Part shown: in pieces, positions 1 to 5,409 of the stretch
Numbering within the stretch: the stretch's first letter is position 1
How the letters are laid out: each line of letters opens with the position of its first letter
NCBI GenBank assembly: GCA_937901365.1
Contig: CALCEF010000354.1
Span: forward strand, 1-5,857
DNA: 5,857 bases
Source: an uncultured euryarchaeote
GTDB lineage: Archaea; Thermoplasmatota; Poseidoniia; Poseidoniales; Thalassarchaeaceae
Direction of reading: 5' to 3'
Made by a program: the position numbers and the translations under genes
The notes under the pieces: generated by a model
The model's database searches: none
Told to the model about the DNA's origin: nothing
The model's input: the letters and a program-made list of their open reading frames with translations, nothing else

Positions 1-133
1 GCGGTTCGAGCCCCGGTGGAGCGGGTGGCGCTTCCGGTGGTTCTGGTGGAGCAGGTGGTTCAAGTCCCGGTGGTGCAGGTGGTAGTCCGGGCGGTGGCGG
101 GGGTATGTTTCCATCTTCGTTTTCGTCACTCAT
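1..133 (-). CDS. Proline-rich protein, N-terminal part (runs off left edge)
   Basis: The reading frame starts at ATG (133-131) and runs leftward, open to the edge, for 44 codons. The first ten residues are acidic and polar (MSDENEDGNI). The rest is a low-complexity proline tract of PPAPPG, LEPPAPP and PPEAPP units with a few Glu, Leu and Gly. There is no signal peptide or membrane segment in the visible part, so this end is probably cytoplasmic, disordered and possibly a linker or docking tail; no domain is visible and the function is unknown. The start is well supported: GGAGG at 141-145 lies 7 nt upstream. The plus strand of the same bases is also open, as a Gly-rich frame, because CCN and GGN codons mirror each other. 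The minus strand is preferred because it has a start, an SD site and a promoter-like element in the right places. Confidence 0.62.
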   Translation of the reverse strand, partial: MSDENEDGNIPPPPPGLPPAPPGLEPPAPPEPPEAPPAPPGLEP

Positions 134-140
134 TGTAATT

Positions 141-145
141 CCTCC
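141..145 (-). promoter_or_regulatory. Shine-Dalgarno site of the proline-rich gene
   Basis: GGAGG on the minus strand, 7 nt before the ATG at 133. It decides the strand and start of an otherwise ambiguous low-complexity region. It follows directly after the hairpin at 146-161. Confidence 0.6.
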
Positions 146-161
146 ATCCCAAGCGTGGGAT
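146..161 (-). repeat. Inverted repeat / 5' UTR hairpin of the proline-rich gene
   Basis: ATCCCA (146-151) and TGGGAT (156-161) form a perfect 6-bp inverted repeat with a 4-nt loop. On the minus strand the stem ends directly before the SD site GGAGG. Its outer edge is about 27 bp from the centre of the TATA-like box at 187-190, so a transcript from that box would begin with this hairpin. It could be an mRNA element or an operator. Confidence 0.5.
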
Positions 162-184
162 AACTCTGTGACGATGTTGGATGT

Positions 185-193
185 GGTATAACC
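185..193. promoter_or_regulatory. TATA-like box, possibly shared by divergent genes
   Basis: GGTATAACC is a near-symmetric TATA-like element between the divergent proline-rich gene and the GPN GTPase gene. Archaeal TATA boxes are centred roughly 26-27 bp before the transcription start. That predicts starts near 161 (minus) and 215 (plus), which are exactly the outer edges of the two flanking hairpins. A second AT-rich candidate, GCATAT at 204-209, would suit a leaderless start at 231. Confidence 0.4.
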
Positions 194-214
194 ATTGTTG
201 AACAGCATATTGCC

Positions 215-229
215 CGGTCCATAGGACCG
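215..229 (+). repeat. Inverted repeat / hairpin just before the GPN GTPase start
   Basis: CGGTCC (215-220) and GGACCG (224-229) form a perfect 6-bp stem with an ATA loop. It ends one base before the ATG at 231 and begins about 27 bp after the TATA-like box. Formed in the mRNA, it would sit at the 5' end and abut the start codon. Confidence 0.5.
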
Positions 230-230
230 T

Positions 231-1094
231 ATGGGTGTCGGAGGGTTGATGAACCACTGTAGTTGGCCCACCCTTGTGAGTGTAAGCGATAGTAGTAGCC
301 CACCCGTACTATTTGTTGTCGGTACTGCAGGTGCGGGCAAGAGTACCCTAGTTACCGCGTTCCAGCGATGGTCTCGATTTCTTGAGGTAGAATGCCTCAC
401 AATCAACCTGGATCCGGGAGCAGAAAGAGTGCATTATGATCCGGAATTTGATGTGCGAGATCTGATTTCCTTGCACGAGGTTATGGACGAATATGATCTA
501 GGTCCAAATGGAGCCCAAATATTGGCAGCCGACCTTGTCGCCGCCCAGTCGTATGACATTCAAGATGAATTGGCGGGACTTTCGGGAGATTTGTTAGTCA
601 TTGATACACCTGGTCAAGTTGAACTTTTTGCATTCCGTGAAGCCAGCTCGCACATGGTCGAAGTATTGGGTCAAGGCCAAGCAGCCCTCATCTTCCTCTT
701 CGATCCAATGTTGTCGCAGTCGGCATCTGGATTTGTTTCGCAAATGTTGCTCTCAAACATCGTTCATTTCAGGTTGGGACTCCCTACGGCGAATTTCCTC
801 TCCAAGGCTGATTTGTTGCCTCCAGAAGATCTCGATAGAGTACTGGGTTGGGGCGAAGATTTGGATCAACTCGAAGCAGCACTTTTTGAGGAAGCAGGGG
901 GTCAAAGAACTGAATTCGCAATCGGCCAACTTCGTATGATGCAGAATGCACAAATTCAGCCAGGATTAATCCCTCTTTCAAGCGAACAAGAGGAAGGTCT
1001 GGCCGACATCCTATCCTTCGCTCAGAACATTTTCGGAGGCATGGCCGATACACGAGATGGATTCGCCAGCGACATTGAGGGTGAGAGAAACTGA
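231..1094 (+). CDS. GPN-loop GTPase (GPN1/XAB1-like ATP/GTP-binding protein)
   Basis: A P-loop GTPase of the GPN family, present in archaea and eukaryotes. Eukaryotic members assist assembly and nuclear import of RNA polymerase II; the archaeal role is less certain but presumably GTP-driven assembly in the cytoplasm, as a dimer. Visible motifs: Walker A GTAGAGKST (31-39), switch-region NLDPGAE (59-65), the diagnostic Gly-Pro-Asn insert (91-93), DTPGQ (125-129) and the base-recognition motif SKAD (191-194, with Ser in place of the usual Asn). Length (287 aa) is a little above the archaeal norm of about 250, because some 25 residues precede the first strand. The start is uncertain: ATG 231 follows a hairpin, ATG 249 has GGAGGG 3 nt upstream (short spacing), and GTG 276 would give the usual compact N-terminus. 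The stop lies 8 nt before argF, indicating an operon. Confidence 0.93.
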   Translation: MGVGGLMNHCSWPTLVSVSDSSSPPVLFVVGTAGAGKSTLVTAFQRWSRFLEVECLTINLDPGAERVHYDPEFDVRDLISLHEVMDEYDLGPNGAQILAADLVAAQSYDIQDELAGLSGDLLVIDTPGQVELFAFREASSHMVEVLGQGQAALIFLFDPMLSQSASGFVSQMLLSNIVHFRLGLPTANFLSKADLLPPEDLDRVLGWGEDLDQLEAALFEEAGGQRTEFAIGQLRMMQNAQIQPGLIPLSSEQEEGLADILSFAQNIFGGMADTRDGFASDIEGERN

Positions 1095-1097
1095 GGG
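1093..1097 (+). promoter_or_regulatory. Shine-Dalgarno site of argF
   Basis: GAGGG overlaps the TGA stop of the GPN GTPase gene (1092-1094) and lies 5 nt before the argF ATG. This arrangement supports coupled translation from one mRNA. Confidence 0.5.
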
Positions 1098-1102
1098 ATT
1101 AG

Positions 1103-2056
1103 ATGAGTGATATTCAACACCTCTTATCAATCGATGATTTGGGAGATGATTTCCGTTCAATTCTCGAATGGGCTATTCAATACAAGCAAGATCCTGAACC
1201 TGATTACGATTTCAGGCCACTGGACGAGTTGAGTATTGGATGCATCTATGAAAAACCCAGTACGCGTACTCGAGTCTCCTTTGAAGTCGGCATACACAAA
1301 TTGGGGGGACAGCCTCTTACACTACTGAAGAACGACATTCAGATGGGCAAATCCGAAACGATTGCAGATACAGGTGCCGTTCTTTCTCGATTCCTAGATG
1401 GAATCACATACCGTTGCTTTGGACATGACATGGTCACCACCCTTTCTGAAAGTTCATCCGTTCCGGTAATCAATGCCTTGTCAGATAAACATCACCCTTG
1501 TCAAGCGGCAGCAGATTTGATGACGATCATGGAGCGCAACCCGACATTAGAGGGTGAACGAGTTGCGTGGGTCGGCGATGGGAATAATGTCCTTCATGAC
1601 TTGATGCTAGCATGTGCAATGCTTGGTGTAGATTGCATTTGGGCGGTTCCCAAGGGTTACGAACCCGCGGAAGATGTAGTCGCTAGAGCAAGGGAAATTT
1701 CAGAAAAAACCGGTGCCAAAATGACCGAAACAAACAACCCTGTAGATGCTTGTAAGAATGCAACAATCATTTACACAGATGTGTTCATCAGCATGGGCGA
1801 AGAGCATCTTTCAGACAAAATGTCAGCATTTGAGGGATTCCAAGTGAACGAATCACTGGTTGCCCATGCCACAGCAGATTATGGGTTCATGCACTGTCTA
1901 CCTGCCCACCGTGGTGAGGAAGTTACCGATGGAGTAATCGATAGTGAAAACAGCATTGTTTTCGATCAGGCTGAAAATAGAATGTGGGCGCAGATGGCGA
2001 TTCTAACATATCTTTGCAACCCAGCAGCATTTAGTGCCTACAATGAGTTGTATTAG
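1103..2056 (+). CDS. argF: Ornithine carbamoyltransferase
   Basis: Transfers the carbamoyl group of carbamoyl phosphate to ornithine, giving citrulline in arginine biosynthesis; cytoplasmic, normally a trimer or a multiple of trimers. Length (317 aa) is typical. The carbamoyl-phosphate domain carries STRTR (53-57), followed by SFE (59-61), and HPCQ (131-134). The ornithine domain carries GDGNNV (158-163), DVFISMGEE (226-234, including the SMG loop) and the HCLP motif (264-267). The SMG loop and HCLP distinguish it from aspartate carbamoyltransferase. All active-site motifs are intact. The ATG has GAGGG 5 nt upstream and follows the GPN GTPase stop by 8 nt, so it is probably co-transcribed with it; no other arginine gene is in the window. 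The stop TAG overlaps the UbiA stop on the other strand. Confidence 0.97.
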   Translation: MSDIQHLLSIDDLGDDFRSILEWAIQYKQDPEPDYDFRPLDELSIGCIYEKPSTRTRVSFEVGIHKLGGQPLTLLKNDIQMGKSETIADTGAVLSRFLDGITYRCFGHDMVTTLSESSSVPVINALSDKHHPCQAAADLMTIMERNPTLEGERVAWVGDGNNVLHDLMLACAMLGVDCIWAVPKGYEPAEDVVARAREISEKTGAKMTETNNPVDACKNATIIYTDVFISMGEEHLSDKMSAFEGFQVNESLVAHATADYGFMHCLPAHRGEEVTDGVIDSENSIVFDQAENRMWAQMAILTYLCNPAAFSAYNELY

Positions 2057-2943
2057 GCAGCGATTAGAACGCTTGCCAAAAACCCTGTCAAGCCCAAAAG
2101 CATGGCCAATCTGAGACTCTTCTGTGCGGCATGGTCTTCGCCTCTATAGAGGCGTGGCTTAATCCAAACAAGGACCACCATTGCAGGTGCTTGTAGAATT
2201 AGCAACCCCATGGGTAGAAGCCCCCTAGCATACGGTGCAACCAAGGGCAATAGCGAGCACAGAATGAGCAATTGAGCGATTGCTCGCGCCCTCTCTGCCC
2301 CAACTTGCTTTGGCAAAGTTTCGCGATCAGCATCACCAATTTGGTCCTCAATATCCTTGACAATTTCTCTTGCAGCATTGACAAGCATTGCAACAAGAGC
2401 AACCAACCACACCAAAGGTGTCATGATGCCATTGACAGCAGCAGCTCCGAACACAATAACGATACCAACCAGTAGAGATATTGCAATATTCCCCGACAGT
2501 CCCTTGTGCTTCAGCATGAAGGAAGCAGGCACCACCATTTCATAGTGGAACATCAGCAGAAATGCGACAAACCAAATTCCAATGCTGGGCAACCACGAGA
2601 CCAGATGGTCCGAGTAGAGTGCAGCAACAGTCATCGCTCCGAGCAAGGCGATGATTGACAGAAGGAATGCTGCACGACCTATTGCCTTGGCTTCAATCAA
2701 TGTCAGCGCACCGCTAGGTATTGGCCTTTCAGGGTGATTTATCGAATCTATTTCATGATCCTGAACATCATTGAAAGCATTCCATGCCCCCATAAATGCC
2801 GCTACACATATTGAATGCAACGCGACGAGTATCAATTCAACTTGAGTGAAATCAGTTGTTACCATCAAGGCACCAACAGCGACAGTAGAAGCCCCAACGA
2901 GGACATTTCCACCACGTATCAACGTCCACACTGGGTGGGCCAT
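2053..2943 (-). CDS. UbiA-family prenyltransferase, probable digeranylgeranylglyceryl phosphate synthase
   Basis: A polytopic membrane prenyltransferase. In archaea this branch adds the second geranylgeranyl chain to geranylgeranylglyceryl phosphate, the second ether-bond step of membrane lipid synthesis. Both Mg-diphosphate motifs are intact: N58-D59-x-x-D62-x-x-x-D66 (followed by the typical NHPERPIPSG, 69-78) and D197-x-x-D200-x-x-x-D204 (followed by ADRETLPKQVG). About eight or nine hydrophobic segments cover the 296 residues, the family norm. The KGLSGN segment (147-152) before a hydrophobic helix also resembles archaeal lipid enzymes. Alternatives within UbiA (quinone, chlorophyll or heme O prenylation) cannot be excluded by motif alone. 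The start ATG has no clear SD; the gene follows the winged-helix gene by 32 nt and probably shares its transcript. The last 4 bp overlap argF. Confidence 0.9.
   Translation of the reverse strand: MAHPVWTLIRGGNVLVGASTVAVGALMVTTDFTQVELILVALHSICVAAFMGAWNAFNDVQDHEIDSINHPERPIPSGALTLIEAKAIGRAAFLLSIIALLGAMTVAALYSDHLVSWLPSIGIWFVAFLLMFHYEMVVPASFMLKHKGLSGNIAISLLVGIVIVFGAAAVNGIMTPLVWLVALVAMLVNAAREIVKDIEDQIGDADRETLPKQVGAERARAIAQLLILCSLLPLVAPYARGLLPMGLLILQAPAMVVLVWIKPRLYRGEDHAAQKSLRLAMLLGLTGFLASVLIAA
2139..2154. repeat. 16-bp perfect palindrome inside the UbiA gene
   Basis: CGCCTCTATAGAGGCG is fully self-complementary with a central TATA. It lies in the C-terminal coding part of the prenyltransferase gene, about 85 bp from the convergent junction with argF. 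On the minus strand it spans the codons of the PRLYRGED segment. Confidence 0.55.
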
Positions 2944-2975
2944 GAGAATGGCGCCGATTAGACATCACTTGATTC

Positions 2976-3248
2976 CTACGCTGTTGCCTTTGAAGGGCCA
3001 GAATCGCCATGGTTACGTCCTGAAAGCGCCCAAATACAGACACTATATCGTGCCCCTCGGAAGAAATCACGCACACTACCGACCTTCTCAAATCGCGTAT
3101 CTTTGGCCAATATATTCCCGACTTGATTCATCGTCGCACCCCACCTGAATCTCTCATTCAGGTGATCGAATACTTCGACAGTATTCGCGCGCCCACGCTC
3201 ACTTAGAAATCGATGAACTTCTTCTCTAAGGCGTTTAGTTCGACTCAC
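2976..3248 (-). CDS. Small winged-helix-like protein (function unknown)
   Basis: A 90-residue basic protein starting at GTG (3248-3246). The start is set by GGAGG at 3256-3260 with ideal 7-nt spacing. Residues 1-60 look like a helix-turn-helix or winged-helix fold: helix RTKRLREEVHRFLSE (3-17), a second helix at TVEVFDHLNERF (23-34), then GATMNQVGNILAKD (37-50) as probable recognition helix, and a beta-like wing around FEKVGS and YSVCIWAL. The C-terminal 14 residues are polar and less ordered. A DNA-binding or protein-binding role is inferred from this pattern only. Its start overlaps the TGA stop of the 64-residue ORF (shared GTGA), and its stop lies 32 nt before the prenyltransferase ATG, so it is probably the middle gene of an operon. 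No signal peptide or membrane segment is visible. Confidence 0.8.
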   Translation of the reverse strand: MSRTKRLREEVHRFLSERGRANTVEVFDHLNERFRWGATMNQVGNILAKDTRFEKVGSVRDFFRGARYSVCIWALSGRNHGDSGPSKATA

Positions 3249-3439
3249 GCCATCGCCTCCAAACTACGTCTGTGGATGTGGTCCCATGCCTTGGTTTGAC
3301 CCAGGGGCTTCCAGTTACCATTTTCGTGGTTGCCACTGCCGTGAACCAGGGCACCTTCTTTCGGGCTTCTTGGCCTACGTGTAGCTACGAGGGTAGCAAA
3401 TGAGACCGTTTCATTTTGCTGCAATTGTTTGGTTTGCAT
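3245..3439 (-). CDS. Possible small ORF upstream of the winged-helix gene (64 aa)
   Basis: An open frame from ATG at 3439, reading MQTKQLQQNETVSFATLV at the start and ending RRSLEAMA. It is hydrophilic and basic, with an unusual His/Gly/Asn/Trp-rich middle (VHGSGNHENGNWKPLGQTKAW, near residues 36-56) that looks like real protein rather than noise. It ends in TGA sharing bases with the GTG of the next gene (GTGA), an arrangement typical of translational coupling. No known domain is recognised and no SD lies before the ATG. The frame stays open further upstream to 3652, but that part is antisense to tRNA-Glu and rich in hydrophobic and odd residues, so it is not included. It could also be a leader peptide for the operon, or noncoding. 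Confidence 0.42.
   Translation of the reverse strand: MQTKQLQQNETVSFATLVATRRPRSPKEGALVHGSGNHENGNWKPLGQTKAWDHIHRRSLEAMA
3256..3260 (-). promoter_or_regulatory. Shine-Dalgarno site of the winged-helix gene
   Basis: GGAGG on the minus strand, 7 nt before the GTG start at 3248. It lies inside the last codons of the 64-residue ORF. An ATG at 3253-3251 falls between the two but is followed by GCG TGA, so it cannot be the start. Confidence 0.65.
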
Positions 3440-3613
3440 GAAAGGGCCCAAGGTGGGAGTGCCTATGAAGAAAAGTAGGTGTCTGAAAATGAATATGAAA
3501 GTAGATACGCGCCTCAGTGCAACGTTTTTCAAATTCACAATTCGATGAAACTGAACGCCACAGCACGCGGGTGGCGGTCCGTTGATATACGGGTTATCAA
3601 TCGCCAGCCATAC
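3440..3613. other. Noncoding region between the minus-strand operon and tRNA-Glu
   Basis: This AT-richer stretch should hold the promoter of the minus-strand operon and that of tRNA-Glu. A minus-strand AT-rich element (TTCATATTCATTTT, near 3485-3500) is the best candidate for the former. A weak hairpin, CCCA (3447-3450) and TGGG (3454-3457) with a 3-nt loop, lies just before the 64-residue ORF. A 27-codon plus-strand frame at 3465 has nothing to recommend it. No terminator or RNA gene is seen apart from the tRNA that follows. Confidence 0.4.
3584..3589 (+). promoter_or_regulatory. TATA-like box of tRNA-Glu
   Basis: GATATA is centred about 27 bp before the tRNA 5' end at 3614, the spacing expected for an archaeal promoter that starts transcription at or just before the mature end. 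Confidence 0.5.
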
Positions 3614-3686
3614 GCTCGTATGGTGTAGCGGCCCATCATGGTGGACTCTCAATCCATCGACCCGGATTCGAATTCCGGTACGAGCA
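3614..3686 (+). tRNA. tRNA-Glu (anticodon CTC)
   Basis: A complete 73-nt cloverleaf, reading GAG codons. The acceptor stem GCTCGTA (3614-3620) pairs fully with TACGAGC (3679-3685), followed by discriminator A3686. The D arm runs GTGTAGCGGCCCATCAT. The anticodon stem GTGGA/TCCAT (3641-3645 / 3653-3657, one G-U pair) encloses the loop CTCTCAA, with the anticodon at 3648-3650. The variable loop has 4 nt. The T stem CCGGA/TCCGG (3662-3666 / 3674-3678) encloses TTCGAAT. There is no intron. CCA is not encoded; the next bases are CTG, unlike the tRNA-Gln further on. Confidence 0.95.
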
Positions 3687-3728
3687 CTGATTCATCGTTC
3701 TATTCTTCGGGCAATTTTGATGTGTGTG

Positions 3729-3745
3729 GCACCGGTCCCCGGTGC
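3729..3745 (+). repeat. Perfect hairpin abutting the acyl-CoA dehydrogenase ATG
   Basis: GCACCGG (3729-3735) and CCGGTGC (3739-3745) form a perfect 7-bp GC-rich stem with a TCC loop. Its last base directly precedes the ATG at 3746. In a leadered mRNA it would block ribosome access to that ATG; as DNA it could be an operator over the promoter-proximal region. Confidence 0.55.
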
Positions 3746-4957
3746 ATGGACGACTGGCGCGCATTCGACATTGCGAATCCAACAGAGGAGCACGCGATGA
3801 TTCGAGAAATGGTTCGAGACTTCGTAAGAGAAGAGGTCGAACCGCAAGCGCTTGAATATGATCGGGACGAAAAATTCAATCTCGAACTATTCAGAAAGTT
3901 GGGCGAATTTGGTTTGCTCGGCATTACTATTCCAGATGAATATGGTGGGGCAGGTATGGATGCGACGGCAGTCGCAATCGTCAATGAGGAATTGTCCTAT
4001 TCAGATCCTGGATTCTGCTTGGCATATCTAGCGCACGCGCAACTGACTGTAAACAATCTCGCAGTCAACGGCTCTGATGAGCAAAAATCACGCTACCTAC
4101 CAGGCCTTTGTTCAGGTGAATTGGTGGGGTGCATGGCGATGTCAGAACCGGATTATGGAACAGATGCGCTCGGCATGACTACCACTGCAACCCTGCAAGA
4201 GGACGGCAATTGGTGTATCAATGGCCGCAAAATGTGGATTACAAACGGTGTGATCGATGAAGAGGGTACGCCTGCCGATATCGTTTGGCTATACGCCAGA
4301 ACTGGAACGGATGCGAGAGGTAGACCAGAAATTTCGACTTTCATCGTTGAATCAGGTATGCCTGGCTACAAAGCAGGCCAGAAGATTATCGATAAACTAG
4401 GGATGCGTGCATCAAACACATCTGAACTGGTTTTCGAGGATTGTATCGTTCCCAGCGAGAATCTGGTTGGAGAACCGGGCCATTCGATTCAACACATGAT
4501 GCGCAATCTGGAAATCGAGCGGGTTGCCTTGGCTGCACAAGCGGTAGGTATTGCACGTCGTAGCCTTGCGGACATGTCAAAATATGCCGGTGAGCGAGAA
4601 GCTTTCGGCAAACCGATTCGTGAGTTTGGACAAATGCAGAGGCATATCGGCGAGTCATGGGCGGAGTACAGGGCCATGCGCGCGTACGTGTACGAAACAT
4701 GCCGAGTCATGGATCTCCAATCTGGAGGGCAAAGACTTGATTCAGACGGAGTCAAACTTTTCGCAACGACAGCGGCGAAAAATATTGCAGATCGCGCAAT
4801 ACAGGTGATGGGTGGTTATGGATACGTCGGTGAATATGTTGTTGAGCGCTTGTGGCGAGATTCCAAACTACTCGAAATCGGAGGTGGTACACTGGAAAGC
4901 CACCAGAAGAATATCACACGTGATTTGGCGAAAAATTCCGAACCGATTGAGGAATGA
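3746..4957 (+). CDS. Acyl-CoA dehydrogenase, isovaleryl-CoA dehydrogenase-like
   Basis: An FAD enzyme that introduces a 2,3-double bond into short or branched acyl-CoA and passes electrons to an electron-transfer flavoprotein; cytoplasmic, usually a tetramer. From the ATG at 3746 it has 403 residues, near the family norm of 380-400. The order is an N-terminal helical domain (NPTEEHAMIREMVRDF, 11-26), the FAD/substrate beta domain (MSEPDYGTD, WITNG), and a C-terminal helical domain ending in GGYGYVGEYVVERLWRD and an EIGGGT segment. The catalytic Glu appears to be E258 in NLEIERV, the isovaleryl-CoA dehydrogenase position, while the medium-chain position near the C-terminus is Gly. Substrate is inferred (leucine breakdown or similar). 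An alternative start at ATG 3797 has a good SD (GAGGAG, 3785-3790) but would lose conserved N-terminal sequence. The stop overlaps the HD gene start. Confidence 0.93.
   Translation: MDDWRAFDIANPTEEHAMIREMVRDFVREEVEPQALEYDRDEKFNLELFRKLGEFGLLGITIPDEYGGAGMDATAVAIVNEELSYSDPGFCLAYLAHAQLTVNNLAVNGSDEQKSRYLPGLCSGELVGCMAMSEPDYGTDALGMTTTATLQEDGNWCINGRKMWITNGVIDEEGTPADIVWLYARTGTDARGRPEISTFIVESGMPGYKAGQKIIDKLGMRASNTSELVFEDCIVPSENLVGEPGHSIQHMMRNLEIERVALAAQAVGIARRSLADMSKYAGEREAFGKPIREFGQMQRHIGESWAEYRAMRAYVYETCRVMDLQSGGQRLDSDGVKLFATTAAKNIADRAIQVMGGYGYVGEYVVERLWRDSKLLEIGGGTLESHQKNITRDLAKNSEPIEE
4949..4952 (+). promoter_or_regulatory. Shine-Dalgarno site choosing among three ATGs of the HD gene
   Basis: GAGG lies inside the last codons of the acyl-CoA dehydrogenase gene. 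It is 1 nt before ATG 4954 but 7 nt before ATG 4960. The third of three consecutive ATG codons is therefore the better start. Confidence 0.5.
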
Positions 4958-5409
4958 TGATGGCATCTAGAGAAGCGCTCATCGAAGCGCTCGGTTTGAA
5001 GGATGTCGTTCGCGCGGGATGGCTACGCGCAGGTGTAGAGAATCCCGAGTCAGTGGCTGCTCATTCATGGGGTATGGCAATGCTTGCGACCCAACTATGT
5101 CCTGAAGATTTGAACCTGCAAAGGGTATTGGAATTGTGTATTCTTCACGACGTCGCGGAGGTCCGCGTTGGAGATATCACTCCACACGACAATATAGCGT
5201 CAGAAGAAAAACATCGCCTAGAATCAGAAGCTATTCAGGGAATGGGTATTGAGGCCAATGCAATTTTTGCCGAATACGAGGCTCAGGAAACTCCTGAATC
5301 ACGATTTGTTCGTTATCTGGACAAGTTGGACATGGCGTTACAGGCAGAGATCTATGAGTCTCAGAATCTCGATCTTTCTGAATTCAAGAAGGATGTCGAA
5401 GATTGGTAG
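4954..5409 (+). CDS. HD-domain hydrolase, YfbR/HDDC2-type 5'-nucleotidase
   Basis: A metal-dependent phosphohydrolase; characterised relatives remove the phosphate from deoxynucleoside 5'-monophosphates, so a nucleotide clean-up role in the cytoplasm is likely. Metal ligands are visible as H37 (ESVAAHS), H65-D66 (LHDVAE, with E69 as likely catalytic partner) and D123 (LDKLD); R20 (VVRAGW) and GDITPHD (73-79) are also family hallmarks. Length is 151 residues from ATG 4954, or 149 from the better-spaced ATG 4960. Relatives usually run on some 20-40 residues past the ALQAEIYE helix, so the C-terminus looks short. The start overlaps the acyl-CoA dehydrogenase stop (ATGA), indicating translational coupling, although no metabolic link is evident. 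The last Trp codon and TAG stop are the complement of the tRNA-Gln CCA tail and 3' end. Confidence 0.92.
   Translation: MMMASREALIEALGLKDVVRAGWLRAGVENPESVAAHSWGMAMLATQLCPEDLNLQRVLELCILHDVAEVRVGDITPHDNIASEEKHRLESEAIQGMGIEANAIFAEYEAQETPESRFVRYLDKLDMALQAEIYESQNLDLSEFKKDVEDW

Noticed and set aside
2..190. Plus-strand Gly/Ser-rich reading frame ending in TAA at 188-190
   Set aside because: It mirrors the minus-strand proline codons; its tail after the repeats shows no conserved pattern and crosses the SD, hairpin and promoter of the minus-strand gene.
601..939. 112-codon plus-strand frame inside the GPN GTPase gene
   Set aside because: Fully inside a gene with intact GTPase motifs; its translation has no coherent pattern.
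1259..1270. 12-bp palindrome AGTACGCGTACT in argF
   Set aside because: It falls on the codons of the essential STRTR motif and its length is expected about once per window by chance.
2846..3148. 100-codon plus-strand frame crossing UbiA and the winged-helix gene
   Set aside because: Antisense to two well-supported genes; no SD, no recognisable motif.
3465..3548. 27-codon plus-strand ORF (MKKSRCLKMNMK...)
   Set aside because: Very short, in the promoter region of the opposite strand, with no feature beyond an ATG and a G-rich stretch before it.
3440..3652. Extension of the 64-residue minus-strand ORF to an ATG at 3652
   Set aside because: It would be antisense to half of tRNA-Glu and its promoter, and the sequence looks random; the later ATG at 3439 is more reasonable.
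3638..3745. N-terminal extension of the acyl-CoA dehydrogenase frame to an ATG at 3638
   Set aside because: The extension starts inside tRNA-Glu and reads through most of it; family conservation begins after ATG 3746.
4386..4755. Two overlapping minus-strand frames inside the acyl-CoA dehydrogenase gene
   Set aside because: Antisense shadows of a strongly conserved gene; the translations are Arg/Cys/Pro-rich noise.
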